A stretch of 45,005 bases of DNA from Lachnospiraceae bacterium (GCA_017483735.1 JAFUVF010000040.1:1-45005), one strand, 5' to 3'; numbered from the stretch's first letter, positions 16,831-26,363 are shown. Made by a program: numbers and translations. The notes: generated from the sequence alone by a model not told the origin.

Positions 16831-18963
16831 CTACAGATGTAATACTCTTGCCTTGATCTCCTTAGTCTTTCCGCTGTTCCAGAAATTCTCCCCGAGATAT
16901 CCGCAGGTGCGTCTGGTAACATTCATCTTTGAGTGATCCTTATTATGGCACTGGGGGCACTCCCACTCATTGTCCTCATTTACGATAATCTCGCCATCAT
17001 AGCCGCACACATGACAATAGTCGGATTTCGTGTTGAACTCTCCGTAGGTTATATTGTCATAAATATACTTAATGAGCTCCTTTACCGCATCGAGATTGTT
17101 GGTAAGATTCGGTATCTCCACGTAGGATATTGCACCGCCCAGAGACAGCTTCTGGAACTCGCTTTCAAGAGAAAACTTCCTGAAGGCATCAATATTCTCC
17201 CTCACATCCACATGATAGGAGTTGGTATAATACCCCTTGTCCGTAACATTCTTTATATCGCCGAACTTCTCCCTGTCGATGCGGGCAAAGCGGTAGCAGA
17301 GGCTCTCCGCCGGTGTTCCGTAGAGTGCAAAGCCTATATTGGTCTCCTTCTTCCATGTGTTTACCGCATCGTTTAAGCGCCTCATCACACGCAGGGCGAA
17401 TTCCTTGCCTGCTTCATCGGTCTGGCTCACGCCCTTCATAAGATATGTGGTTTCATAAAGCCCGATATAACCCAGGGATATGGAGGAATATCCTCCGTAG
17501 AGGAGCTTGTCTATCTTTTCGCCCTTCTTAAGCCTTGCGATAGCGCCATGCTGCCAATGAATGGGACTTACGTCGGACACTATGCCGAGAAGCGCCTTGT
17601 GCCTGCACATAAGAGCCTCAAAGCAGAGCTCAAGCCTTTCATCCAATATCTTCCAGAACTTCTCCTCGTCCCCCTCCGCAAGGATGCCTATCTGGGGGAG
17701 ATTCAGGGATACCACGCCCTGATTGAAGCGTCCCTCGAACTTATAATTTCCGTTTTCATCCTTCCAGGGTGCCAGGAACGAGCGGCAGCCCATGGGAGAG
17801 AACACATTGCCCTCATAATTCTCTCTCATCTTCTTGGCTGAGATGTAATCGGGATACATGCGCTTTGCGGAGCACTCTGCCGCAAGCTCTGTCACATAGT
17901 CGTACTTTCCGCCATTTAAGCAGTTATTCTCATCTATCACATATACAAGCTTCGGGAATGCGGGAGTCACATACACACCCTTTTCATTCTTCGTGCCCTC
18001 TATGCGCTGACGCAGTATCTCGCAGATTATCTGAACAGTCTCCTCCACATAGGGGTCGTTGTCGTCTATCTGCAGAAAGAGCGTGACAAATGGCGACTGA
18101 CCGTTTGTGGTCATAAGGGTGTTTATCTGGTACTGTATAGTCTGCACGCCGCTCTTTAATTCGTCATGAACCCTTAAGTCCACAATCTTCTTTTTCTCCT
18201 CTGCGGTAAGGGTATCGCCGAACTCCTCGTCCAGCTGCTTCATAAATTTATCATGGCTCTTCCTCAGATACTTGCCGAGATGCCTGATATTTACGGATTG
18301 TCCGCCATATTGATTACTTGCAACCGCTGCGATTATCTGCGTCGTGACGGTGCATGCCACCTGGAAGCTCTTGGGAGACTCTATCATCTTCCCGTTTATG
18401 GAGGTGCCGTTGTCCAGCATATCCTGTATATTTATGAGACAACAGTTAAAGATTGGCTGTATGAAATAGTCCGCATCATGGAAGTGGAGCACGCCGTTGT
18501 CGTGCGCAAGAGCTATGTGCTCCGGCAGAAGAAGACGTCTTGTGACATCCCTGGAAACCTCTCCTGCGATATAATCCCTCTGGGTGGAGGCAAGACGGGT
18601 ATTCTTGTTGGAATTCTCCTCTGCAAGCTCCTTGTTCTCGTTTCTTATGAGCTTAAGTATGGACTCGTCTGTGGTATTGGACTTTCTTAAGAGGCTTCTC
18701 TGATAGCGGTATACGATGTATTTCTTTGCGAGGTTGTACTTATTGCTCTCCACAAGATGCTGCTCTATCATATCCTGTACGTGCTCGACCGTAACCTGCT
18801 CCTTGTCAAAGCCGTCCTTCTTCACATCATCAAGTATGGTTCTGATAAGCTTGTCCGAGGCTCTGTCATCCGCCTCCACCTCGTTGTTCGCCTTGTGGAT
18901 TGCATCCACAATCTTTCCCTCTTCGTACGCTACTACCCTTCCATCCCTCTTTTGAATCTTCAT
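16831..18963 (-). CDS. nrdD: Anaerobic ribonucleoside-triphosphate reductase
   Basis: A 710-residue class III ribonucleotide reductase that makes dNTPs anaerobically using a glycyl radical and, usually, formate. An ATP-cone regulatory domain (about 1-90) is followed by the ten-stranded catalytic barrel. The C-terminus carries the zinc site CHVCG...CPQCH and the radical loop RRTCGYLGENFWN, whose Gly is the radical site. The start, MKIQKRDGRVV, is typical. The leader holds NrdR-box-like sites and a strong hairpin. It forms an operon with nrdG. Confidence 0.97.
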   Translation of the reverse strand: MKIQKRDGRVVAYEEGKIVDAIHKANNEVEADDRASDKLIRTILDDVKKDGFDKEQVTVEHVQDMIEQHLVESNKYNLAKKYIVYRYQRSLLRKSNTTDESILKLIRNENKELAEENSNKNTRLASTQRDYIAGEVSRDVTRRLLLPEHIALAHDNGVLHFHDADYFIQPIFNCCLINIQDMLDNGTSINGKMIESPKSFQVACTVTTQIIAAVASNQYGGQSVNIRHLGKYLRKSHDKFMKQLDEEFGDTLTAEEKKKIVDLRVHDELKSGVQTIQYQINTLMTTNGQSPFVTLFLQIDDNDPYVEETVQIICEILRQRIEGTKNEKGVYVTPAFPKLVYVIDENNCLNGGKYDYVTELAAECSAKRMYPDYISAKKMRENYEGNVFSPMGCRSFLAPWKDENGNYKFEGRFNQGVVSLNLPQIGILAEGDEEKFWKILDERLELCFEALMCRHKALLGIVSDVSPIHWQHGAIARLKKGEKIDKLLYGGYSSISLGYIGLYETTYLMKGVSQTDEAGKEFALRVMRRLNDAVNTWKKETNIGFALYGTPAESLCYRFARIDREKFGDIKNVTDKGYYTNSYHVDVRENIDAFRKFSLESEFQKLSLGGAISYVEIPNLTNNLDAVKELIKYIYDNITYGEFNTKSDYCHVCGYDGEIIVNEDNEWECPQCHNKDHSKMNVTRRTCGYLGENFWNSGKTKEIKARVLHL

Positions 18964-19014
18964 ACCCTGCTCCTGTCTTTATACCTTTCTCTGTGTTCAA
19001 AGCTCCTACACCAC

Positions 19015-19030
19015 ACACAATATCTTGTGT
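19015..19030. promoter_or_regulatory. NrdR-box-like site close to the nrdD start
   Basis: ACACAATATCTTGTGT fits the recalled NrdR consensus (ACAC, AT-rich centre, GTGT) almost perfectly. It lies about 50 bases before the nrdD start codon, inside the transcribed leader. Confidence 0.6.
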
Positions 19031-19048
19031 CTCTAAAGGGCGTAAATA

Positions 19049-19081
19049 TGTCGCACCGGAATCACTGCTGCCGATACGACA
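19049..19081 (-). promoter_or_regulatory. Strong hairpin in the nrdD leader RNA
   Basis: On the minus strand TGTCGTATCGG (19081-19071) pairs along 11 positions, two of them G-U, with CCGGTGCGACA (19059-19049) around an 11-base loop. No U tract follows, so it is not a simple terminator. I do not recognise it as a known riboswitch. Confidence 0.55.
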
Positions 19082-19127
19082 ATCCTTTGTCCCCCTCTGG
19101 TACAGTTTTTCTGATAGTTTCTGATTT

Positions 19128-19175
19128 TTACAAGATTTTGTGCTGTTTACATAATTTCGAATCAATATCTTGTAG
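19128..19175. promoter_or_regulatory. Paired NrdR-box-like sites at the nrdD promoter
   Basis: TTACAAGATTTTGTGC (19128-19143) and AATCAATATCTTGTAG (19160-19175) each match about 12 of 16 positions of the near-perfect site at 19015. Their starts are 32 bases apart, about three helical turns, which is the spacing usual for paired NrdR boxes. The second overlaps the expected transcription start. Confidence 0.6.
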
Positions 19176-19179
19176 TCTT

Positions 19180-19208
19180 ATTATAGTAAGACCTATAAAA
19201 AAATGCAA
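19180..19208 (-). promoter_or_regulatory. SigA-like promoter for nrdD-nrdG
   Basis: -35 TTGCAT (19208-19203), 17-base spacer, -10 TATAAT (19185-19180). The resulting leader is about 210 bases. Confidence 0.65.
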
Positions 19209-19272
19209 TAGCTTTTTTAAAGAAAATTTTTGAAATTTTATGTAAATCTATGAAGCCTGCGAAAACGATTGA

Positions 19273-19288
19273 ATACTAGATATTGTGT
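19273..19288. promoter_or_regulatory. Distal NrdR-box-like site
   Basis: ATACTAGATATTGTGT matches 14 of 16 positions of the palindromic form seen at 19015. It lies about 65 bases upstream of the nrdD -35 box, just after the end of the neighbouring gene. Confidence 0.45.
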
Positions 19289-19303
19289 GTCTCCAAAGAA
19301 TAG

Positions 19304-20869
19304 TTATGACTCCTCTGTCATACAGAGAGCCATTATAATGAAGATAAAGGGTGTGGCACACACCGTCTGAAAGCTGAAAAACTGGTTCGACATATATGCT
19401 GTGACGGCAAGGATTCCTGTGAGCGCATAGGGATTTGACTTATTTTTGACAAATTTGCTCATCGCCGCAACAAATATGGCAATATAGCTGACTGCCCCAA
19501 GTATACCCCCATTTATGAGCATTGTGAGAAATTCATTGTGCGCATTGGCATATATTGTGTTGTTCCACTGAGCATCATGCAGTCCCGTCAGATTATAATT
19601 TTCATTCATATATAAGACATAGGAATCCGGTCCCGTCCCAAAGAGCTTGTTTATAAAGGGCATATCAAAAAAGCCCTGCACCGTGGTTCTCCAGACATAT
19701 CCTCTCATAGTTCCCCAGCTGTCATCGAATTTGAGAAAGCCTATACTCCCAAGGCTGCGCCAGAAATCATCCGACAGCTGGCACATTATGAGTATAATGA
19801 ACGCAAAGATTCCCAAAACTGCCGGTACGGCTTTCATAAAAAGCTGCACGGGCTTTACGGAAATTATGTCTCTTTTTTCGTTTATCCCAAAGAGCGACAG
19901 CATTATGTAAACCAACGTCAATAAAAAGAAGCCTACGCCCCAAAGCGGCGTGTATAATTTTGTAAGATCATTTTCCACGGAGGATAAAAGCGGCACATTA
20001 AGCACGGTAAGCACGGACATAAAGAGCATGGGCATCATAAGAAGCTCAATTAAACGAAGGAACCTCTCCCCGTCCGAAAGCGAATACAGATACAACGCCA
20101 GCATAATAAAGAGATACGCAAAGATCCCGCTCATGCTGCCGTTTAACAAAAGCGCTCCCGAGCCTGCAAAAGCAACGATGCCGTAAAAAAGCTTTGTCTC
20201 CCCCTCCGCCTCCATATATAAGGCATAAGCTATGGCGAGCATAATTACCATATATCCGCAGAGCCAGTTGATATTCCCCATTGTGGAGAAAAGGTTGCGC
20301 CGATTCCAGTCGAAAAATCCAAAATCCGCATACCAGCCGAAGGGGTCAAAGCCGAAGCGCTGTATAAGCTCCAGCACGCACACTACAGCATAGGTAACAA
20401 GGCTTCCAAAAAGTATAAGCCCTTTTATGGGAATATCCTTTATGTGATATTCCCTCGAAAGTCCGTATCTGATGAGAAGATATGAGAAGATAAATATTAA
20501 CTGGGTCAAAAGCCCCATATCCCAGTCAAAATCTCCCCAGAGGGCATGCGCCCTGTCATCAGCGATAAAAAATGAGATAACCGTAACTGCGCCGTAGACG
20601 AGAAGCATAATAATATCAGGGCTGTTCGTACGCACATTCCTGAATTTCCTGCGAATGCCCCTGAATGCGGCAGGATATACCAAAAAACATACAGCTGCGG
20701 CAATTATTGCGACGACATTTACCGCCCTGAAAAAGAGAAACTTATTCCATGCGATATATACATATCCGTCCTTAAGGTATAACGGATAGATTATGAGCAT
20801 TATAATGATATATACAGAGGCAAGTATCGCAAATATGCCAGTCCTTAGCTTTCCAATCAATCCCTTCAT
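19304..20869 (-). CDS. O-antigen ligase/polymerase-like membrane protein (Wzy/WaaL family)
   Basis: A 521-residue protein with about twelve membrane helices. Family hallmarks are a large extracytoplasmic loop (about 375-440) containing GTMRGYVWRTTVQGF and the YANAHNEFLTMLINGGILGAV motif, which is the conserved HNEFL/NGG region of O-antigen ligases. It should join or polymerise sugar chains on the outer face of the membrane, on an unknown glycan. Its ATG overlaps the stop of the preceding gene by 4 bases (ATGA), indicating translational coupling. Confidence 0.82.
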   Translation of the reverse strand: MKGLIGKLRTGIFAILASVYIIIMLIIYPLYLKDGYVYIAWNKFLFFRAVNVVAIIAAAVCFLVYPAAFRGIRRKFRNVRTNSPDIIMLLVYGAVTVISFFIADDRAHALWGDFDWDMGLLTQLIFIFSYLLIRYGLSREYHIKDIPIKGLILFGSLVTYAVVCVLELIQRFGFDPFGWYADFGFFDWNRRNLFSTMGNINWLCGYMVIMLAIAYALYMEAEGETKLFYGIVAFAGSGALLLNGSMSGIFAYLFIMLALYLYSLSDGERFLRLIELLMMPMLFMSVLTVLNVPLLSSVENDLTKLYTPLWGVGFFLLTLVYIMLSLFGINEKRDIISVKPVQLFMKAVPAVLGIFAFIILIMCQLSDDFWRSLGSIGFLKFDDSWGTMRGYVWRTTVQGFFDMPFINKLFGTGPDSYVLYMNENYNLTGLHDAQWNNTIYANAHNEFLTMLINGGILGAVSYIAIFVAAMSKFVKNKSNPYALTGILAVTAYMSNQFFSFQTVCATPFIFIIMALCMTEES

Positions 20870-22581
20870 CTTTTGTATACCCGTATGTAGCTTCCATCGT
20901 AATATTCGCTATATTCCGAAGTCCTATCCATATATTTCTTGATATAGCTGTCCTCCGGTTCTATCTCTCCGCCAAACCAGCAGTCGGTAATTATCGCATC
21001 CGGCAGCTTCTTAGGATACTCCTCCCAATAGCTTATAAGCCTTTCATCATAGGCGGTGGGATTTACAATGGAAAAATGCGAGATTCCCACATTCTTAAAG
21101 AGATACTGGATGGTGCCGAAATTATTCACATTCCTGACAACTATGAGCACCTTATCTCCGTCATCTATGTATTCCTGCCAGTCCCCATAATCGGAATTGT
21201 AGATATACGAGCTCATGTAATCAGAGGTAATGCCAATACAGGGGCCTTCCTTCATTATTCCCCTTGTCTGCAATATATTCTTATACCCGGCGCTTCCCCG
21301 GAGAGTGTAGAGCTTTCCGAATATTGCGGTAAATATGAATATGTATACGGCAATGCGGATAAGTCCCGCTCCTTCTTCCCGGGCATTATGCTTTCCTGCC
21401 CCAAGGAGCAAAAGCACCAGTCCAAAAACCGCTCCCGGCATAGCGTGGGGCAGTGAGCACATTACGTCAAGGTCTGTGAGAAGACAGACTGATATGAGGG
21501 ATACAAGGGAGGCTGAAATTCCGAAGGAAAGCTGCTTTTCTTTGCGGTACAATACAAGGCCTGCCGCTGCCGCCACAATAAGGTATACCTGCATCTTCTC
21601 ATACTCCTCCCCGAGTATAAGCCAGTACACTATGCTCACAATGCAGGATAAAATAAGCATTGCGCAGGAGATGAAGATTTTTTTGTCTGCGGTAAGCTTT
21701 GATTCCGGAAGCCTCCCCTTTAAGTATTTTAAAAGAATAAGCGCTCCCGCATACAAAAGCGCAAGGTCGAGCCCTATATGCACAAGGCTCTTCAGCATTG
21801 AAATGATGCGCTCATATTCCCTGCCCGTGTGGGTAATATCTCCGCCTGTGATATTTTTTAATGACGAAAAAATTTCAGAGAATCCCATCCCTTTAAATAC
21901 CGTCAGAATATACACACTGCCGGATACGAGACATAGCACCGAAAAAAGTATCACAGGAATATATTTTTTTGCCCCATAGCCCTGCTCTCCTTTAGAGAGT
22001 GAAAAAGCAAATACCGGAAACAAAAGTATACAGGACGGATAGGAAAGCACCTCCAGACACATAAAGAGCGTCATCAGAGTTATGTAAACCATTCTTTCAA
22101 TTTGTTTCTCCGCTGCCCTATATTTCACAAGGGCGCACCACAAGCCTGTAAAGCACCACACCTGCATTATCGCAAACTCCGGGGTTATTATCTGCTTTGG
22201 CACTATGTTATAGAAGGCAGCCGCCGACAAAAAGGAAGCTAATCCAGAATCGTAGGTAACTATCGAATTTTTAAGGGTTCTGTACAAAGCGTATGACACC
22301 GCAAGATGAATCAGAGTACCCATAATCCGGAGGTAGAGCACTATGCCTGTGGTGGTGCCAAAAAGCCCCATATATATGCGCATCAGAAAAACGCACAAAA
22401 AAGCAGAGGTCTGGTGCGGCTCCCTCATTACTGTAAAGAGAGCATCTCCCGTCACTCTGCGGTAGCTCATCACTATCTGGTATTCCTCGTCCAGATTAAA
22501 GCCGGTAAAAAGCATTTTGAGGGATGCGAAAATGCTCAACAGAATTATTATCCGGCATATTCTCACATCCCTCAGCTTCAT
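20866..22581 (-). CDS. Multi-pass membrane protein, probable GT-C fold glycosyltransferase
   Basis: A 571-residue protein with about eleven membrane helices and a C-terminal soluble domain (about 440-571). After the first helix it has FNLDEEYQIVMSYR and MREPHQTSAFL, an acidic pair in the first outer loop as in PMT/ArnT-type GT-C glycosyltransferases, which use polyprenyl-linked sugars. The assignment is by topology and that motif only. It is coupled to the Wzy/WaaL-like gene and follows pnp by 19 bases with no terminator, so it probably gains some transcription from the pnp promoter. Confidence 0.65.
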   Translation of the reverse strand: MKLRDVRICRIIILLSIFASLKMLFTGFNLDEEYQIVMSYRRVTGDALFTVMREPHQTSAFLCVFLMRIYMGLFGTTTGIVLYLRIMGTLIHLAVSYALYRTLKNSIVTYDSGLASFLSAAAFYNIVPKQIITPEFAIMQVWCFTGLWCALVKYRAAEKQIERMVYITLMTLFMCLEVLSYPSCILLFPVFAFSLSKGEQGYGAKKYIPVILFSVLCLVSGSVYILTVFKGMGFSEIFSSLKNITGGDITHTGREYERIISMLKSLVHIGLDLALLYAGALILLKYLKGRLPESKLTADKKIFISCAMLILSCIVSIVYWLILGEEYEKMQVYLIVAAAAGLVLYRKEKQLSFGISASLVSLISVCLLTDLDVMCSLPHAMPGAVFGLVLLLLGAGKHNAREEGAGLIRIAVYIFIFTAIFGKLYTLRGSAGYKNILQTRGIMKEGPCIGITSDYMSSYIYNSDYGDWQEYIDDGDKVLIVVRNVNNFGTIQYLFKNVGISHFSIVNPTAYDERLISYWEEYPKKLPDAIITDCWFGGEIEPEDSYIKKYMDRTSEYSEYYDGSYIRVYKR

Positions 22582-22600
22582 AATCTTTTCCTAATTACAA

Positions 22601-24691
22601 TTATCTCTGCATTGCGTCCTTTATGGAGAAGCTCATACGTCCCATCTTGTCCTTGCCGAGGCACTTAACCGTCACGACATCGCCCAATGTAAGCACGTCC
22701 TCTACACGATTTATCCTCTCGGGAGCAATCTTTGATATGTGAACCATGCCCTCCTTGCCGGGAGCAAACTCGACGAATGCGCCGAACTCCTTGATAGATA
22801 CAACCTTTCCGGTAAGTATCTGTCCCTCGGAGAAGTCAGTAACAATGGTTCTTACCATATTCTCTGCACTTGCCATCATATCCTTGTCGGTGCCGCAGAT
22901 GGAAACCTTGCCGTCATCGGTAATATCAATCTTTACGCCGGTGCGTGCAATAATCTCGTTGATGGTCTTTCCTCTCTGACCTACGACATCGCCAATCTTC
23001 TCGGGGTCTATGGTAAGGGATATAATCTTGGGCGCATACTCGTTCACAGTAGGTCTGGGCTCGGAGATTGCGGGCTTCATACAGTTGTCCATAATGAAGA
23101 GCCTTGCCTCTCTGCACCTTGCAATCGCACCCTCAACAATGGGACGGGTAAGTCCGTGAATCTTGATATCCATCTGGATAGCTGTAATTCCCTCGGTGGT
23201 TCCGGTTACCTTGAAGTCCATATCTCCGAAGAAATCTTCAAGTCCCTGAATATCCGTAAGGAGCACGAAATCGTCATCGGTATCTCCAGTCACAAGTCCG
23301 CAGGAAATTCCGGCAACCATCTTCTTTATGGGCACGCCTGCCGCCATAAGGGACATACAGGATGCGCAGGTGGAAGCCATGGAGGTGGAGCCGTTGGACT
23401 CAAAGGTCTCCGATACGCAGCGGATTGCATAAGGGAATTCCTCCTCGGAGGGAAGCACGGGAATCAATGCTCTCTCTGCGAGGGCTCCGTGTCCGATCTC
23501 TCTTCTTCCCGGACCTCTTGAAGGCTTGGTTTCTCCTACGGAGTAGGAAGGGAAGTTGTAGTGGTGCATATATCTCTTGGTGGTCTCATTGTCATCAAGT
23601 CCGTCAACCTTCTGAGCCTCTGAAAGGGGCGCAAGAGTGCAGACATCGCATATTTGGGTCTGTCCTCTGGTAAACATCGCAGAGCCGTGAACTCTGGGGA
23701 TGATGTCAACCTCGGCTGCAAGAGGACGTATCTGTGTGATCTCTCTGCCGTCGGGACGCTTGTGATCCTTAAGAATCATCTTCCTTACGGTCTTCTTCTC
23801 ATACTGATATACCGCCTCGCCGAGTATTGCGAGCCATTCCTCGTTGTCTGCGAATGCCTCCTCGAGTCTCTCGGTAATATTCTTGATATTCTCCTCCCTC
23901 TTCTGCTTCTCGTCGGTAAATACGGCAGTCTCCATCTCTGCGGGAGGAACGAGCTCCTTTATCCTTGCAAACATTTCCTCGGGGATAGCGCAGGAGGTAT
24001 ACTCATGCTTTGCCTTTCCCACCTCGGAAACTATTTTTTCGATGAATGCAATGATGGTCTGGTTTATCTCATGAGCCTTGTAGATAGCCTCGATCATCCT
24101 TGCCTCAGGCACCTCATTGGCGCCTGCCTCTATCATAATGACCTTCTCCTTTGTGGATGCAACGGTCAGATTCAAATCTCCGTTCTTCCACTGCTCCTGA
24201 GAGGGATTGATGACAAACTCTCCGTTTATCATTCCCACCTGAGTCATGGCGCAGGGACCGTCAAAGGGAATATCCGATATGCAGGTAGCTATGGAAGCGC
24301 CAAGCATTGCCACAAGCTCGGGTCTGCAGGCGGGATCCACGCTCATTACCATATTGTTAAGTGTCACGTCGTTTCTGTAATCCTTCGGGAACAGGGGACG
24401 CATAGGTCTGTCGATGACACGGCTGGTAAGAATCGCATTCTCTGACGCCTTGCCCTCCCTCTTGTTGAAGCCTCCGGGAATCTTTCCCACGGAATACATC
24501 TTCTCCTCATACTCTACAGAGAGTGGGAAGAAATCGATACCGTCCCTGGGCTTATCCGATGCGGTAGCCGTGGAAAGCACGGTGGTGTCGCCATAGTGCA
24601 TAAATGCACAGCCGTTTGCCTGCTTGCCGACACGGTCAATATCAACCTTCAAGGTGCGTCCTGCAAGCTCAAGTTCATAAGTTTTATACAT
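22601..24691 (-). CDS. pnp: Polyribonucleotide nucleotidyltransferase (PNPase)
   Basis: A 696-residue phosphorolytic 3'-5' exoribonuclease of RNA turnover. Two RNase PH domains (about 1-225 and 305-535, second with FPSYSVGETKPSRGPGRREIGHG and TDIQGLEDFFGDMDFKVTGT), a KH domain with GQRG (about 555-610) and an S1 domain at the end (GKVVSIKEFGAFVEFAPGKEGMVHIS). Full length for the family. GGAGG precedes ATG 24691. It lies downstream of rpsO, the usual bacterial order. Confidence 0.98.
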   Translation of the reverse strand: MYKTYELELAGRTLKVDIDRVGKQANGCAFMHYGDTTVLSTATASDKPRDGIDFFPLSVEYEEKMYSVGKIPGGFNKREGKASENAILTSRVIDRPMRPLFPKDYRNDVTLNNMVMSVDPACRPELVAMLGASIATCISDIPFDGPCAMTQVGMINGEFVINPSQEQWKNGDLNLTVASTKEKVIMIEAGANEVPEARMIEAIYKAHEINQTIIAFIEKIVSEVGKAKHEYTSCAIPEEMFARIKELVPPAEMETAVFTDEKQKREENIKNITERLEEAFADNEEWLAILGEAVYQYEKKTVRKMILKDHKRPDGREITQIRPLAAEVDIIPRVHGSAMFTRGQTQICDVCTLAPLSEAQKVDGLDDNETTKRYMHHYNFPSYSVGETKPSRGPGRREIGHGALAERALIPVLPSEEEFPYAIRCVSETFESNGSTSMASTCASCMSLMAAGVPIKKMVAGISCGLVTGDTDDDFVLLTDIQGLEDFFGDMDFKVTGTTEGITAIQMDIKIHGLTRPIVEGAIARCREARLFIMDNCMKPAISEPRPTVNEYAPKIISLTIDPEKIGDVVGQRGKTINEIIARTGVKIDITDDGKVSICGTDKDMMASAENMVRTIVTDFSEGQILTGKVVSIKEFGAFVEFAPGKEGMVHISKIAPERINRVEDVLTLGDVVTVKCLGKDKMGRMSFSIKDAMQR

Positions 24692-24828
24692 TTTTCCTCC
24701 TTCCGGGCGATTGCCCCATCGTCAGGGAGGAACCGAAACCACTGAAAAACATCTATAAACTCCAATATATGCTTTTCAGCAATCTCGGAATACTCCCCGA
24801 CATTTCATATTTCCTTGTATGCAATTAA

Positions 24829-24852
24829 ACGGAGCCCAAAAAGCGGCTCCGT
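24829..24852 (-). terminator. Hairpin between rpsO and pnp
   Basis: ACGGAGCC pairs with GGCTCCGT over an 8-base loop, followed on the minus strand by TTAATT. The T tract is weak, so partial termination between rpsO and pnp is likely. Confidence 0.65.
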
Positions 24853-24873
24853 CCTGCAATCCTTATTATCCGC

Positions 24874-25140
24874 TTACTTACGAAGACCAAGCTTCTCTAT
24901 AAGCGCACGATATCTCTCGATATCCTTCTTCTTAAGATAATCAAGAAGTCCGCGTCTCTGACCTACCATCTTGAGCATTCCTCTTCTTGAATGGTGATCC
25001 TTGGGATTCTCCTTAAGGTGCTCGGTAAGCTCCTTGATACGTGCGGTAAGCACCGCTACCTGTACCTCGGGCGATCCGGTGTCTCCCTCAGTGCGGGCAA
25101 ACTCCTTCATAATCTCTGTCTTTTTGTCCTTCTTTATCAT
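24874..25140 (-). CDS. rpsO: 30S ribosomal protein S15
   Basis: An 88-residue ribosomal protein, the normal length. Seen: [34 protein letters not shown] and LVGQRRxLLDYL-type motifs. It binds 16S rRNA early in 30S assembly. I chose ATG 25140 ([11 protein letters not shown]) because GGAGGAAGG lies directly upstream; the longer frame to 25194 adds a non-conserved Lys/Glu-rich tail and lacks such a site. Confidence 0.97.
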   Translation of the reverse strand: MIKKDKKTEIMKEFARTEGDTGSPEVQVAVLTARIKELTEHLKENPKDHHSRRGMLKMVGQRRGLLDYLKKKDIERYRALIEKLGLRK

Positions 25141-25252
25141 TTTTCCTTCCTCCTTAGAAGCTGCAGACTCTTTGTCCGTCTTTTGTTTTCCCACACACTA
25201 AGGCTTTCGTCGGAGTGTCAAAAACCCTGGTGTCGGGCGTGCATACCTGCAT

Positions 25253-25281
25253 ATATTATCATACTTACTTAAGATTGTAAA
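25253..25281 (-). promoter_or_regulatory. SigA-like promoter for rpsO
   Basis: -35 TTTACA (25281-25276), 17-base spacer, -10 TAATAT (25258-25253). The leader of about 105 bases could hold the S15 autoregulatory fold, which I could not confirm. Confidence 0.55.
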
Positions 25282-25289
25282 TATTTAAT

Positions 25290-26327
25290 TTAGTCGTACA
25301 GTACCCGTACTGCCTTTACCGGATTCCTGTAATTATATTTGTTTATTCTTATTCCCGTCTTCGGGCTGGAAGCATGTACAATCTGACCGCCGCCTATATA
25401 TATCGCCACATGGTTAATGCTGCTTCCATTGCTGTAGAAGATGAGATCTCCCGGCTTAAGCTCTGATATGGATATCTTCGTACCCTCGTTTGCCTGCGCC
25501 CTTGATGAATGGCTCAGCTTAACACCGTATTTCTTGAACACGCTCATCACAAAGCCGGAGCAGTCGGCGCCCTTTGTCAGGCTTGTGCCTCCCCATACAT
25601 AGGGATTCCCTATGAACTGCTTTGCGTACTCGCAGATCTCCACTCTGATGTCGGAAACGCCCTGACCGTAGAGAAGCTCCGTCATAGTCACAGCTGTGGG
25701 AAGCGAATCCGAAATCTCCACAAACTCCTCCTTGACATACGCCTCATCTCCGTCTATGGAAACCTTTACCCAGCCGTTGTCGAGCTTTTCGACGAATTCC
25801 AGCTCCTCCCCCTTAAGTATCTGTGACACCACGGGGGCTGTGGTGTCGGGATTCTCTCTTATATTCAGCCCGTCGGTATTTGCCACCGCCACGGTGGATA
25901 CAAGCCCCTTTGCCTTTACCCTGGCATCGGGACCTGTGAGGAGATAATCCGTGCTCACATACCCTTCTACCTCTCCCGATGTGATATGCGCCCAGCCGTC
26001 CTCCGTAAAGTCAAGCACCTCACATGCTGCATCCTTTGGCAGCTTCCCCACAAGCTTGGACTCCTTGCTGCCTGCTGCCCGGACATTCAGATTTCCGGTC
26101 TCAACATCGGCGATACCTATATTGGTATAGCCCATGAAGGCTCCCTTTGCCTGATTTGCAAGGCTTATATATTCGTCGTCCGTAAGCTGTCCGCTGCTAA
26201 GTATGGACGTAACGCCGGAGGTTTCCGTATCAAGCTTTCCCGCCGCCACTGCGGTTACCGGATTTCCGAAAAACAAGAATCCTGCTGCCGCCAGAGAAAA
26301 TATAAAACAAATGCTCTTTTTATGCAT
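25290..26327 (-). CDS. Secreted NlpC/P60 cell-wall hydrolase with two SH3b domains
   Basis: A 345-residue protein. Signal peptide (1-29, cut near AVAAG), two bacterial SH3 domains (about 72-130 and 140-205, with GNLNVRAAGS and DGLNIRENP), then an NlpC/P60 peptidase (about 228-345). Catalytic Cys256 is in GADCSGFV and His306 in INHVAIYIGGG. It should cut peptidoglycan stem peptides (gamma-D-Glu to diamino acid bond) outside the cell. It starts 36 bases after the lipoprotein gene, at the end of the Dlt-like series, and may share that transcript. Confidence 0.93.
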   Translation of the reverse strand: MHKKSICFIFSLAAAGFLFFGNPVTAVAAGKLDTETSGVTSILSSGQLTDDEYISLANQAKGAFMGYTNIGIADVETGNLNVRAAGSKESKLVGKLPKDAACEVLDFTEDGWAHITSGEVEGYVSTDYLLTGPDARVKAKGLVSTVAVANTDGLNIRENPDTTAPVVSQILKGEELEFVEKLDNGWVKVSIDGDEAYVKEEFVEISDSLPTAVTMTELLYGQGVSDIRVEICEYAKQFIGNPYVWGGTSLTKGADCSGFVMSVFKKYGVKLSHSSRAQANEGTKISISELKPGDLIFYSNGSSINHVAIYIGGGQIVHASSPKTGIRINKYNYRNPVKAVRVLYD

Positions 26328-26363
26328 AATTTACCCTTTTCCTATAAAGCTGCTATAAGCTTG

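Noticed and set aside
18964..19172. Cobalamin riboswitch in the nrdD leader
   Set aside because: No B12-box-like core is visible, and a class III reductase does not need B12. The hairpin stays unassigned.
22739..24445. Long open frames on the plus strand, up to 263 codons, opposite pnp
   Set aside because: They are antisense to conserved PNPase sequence, Cys/His/Leu-rich with no ribosome sites or recognisable motifs, and follow from the codon bias of pnp.
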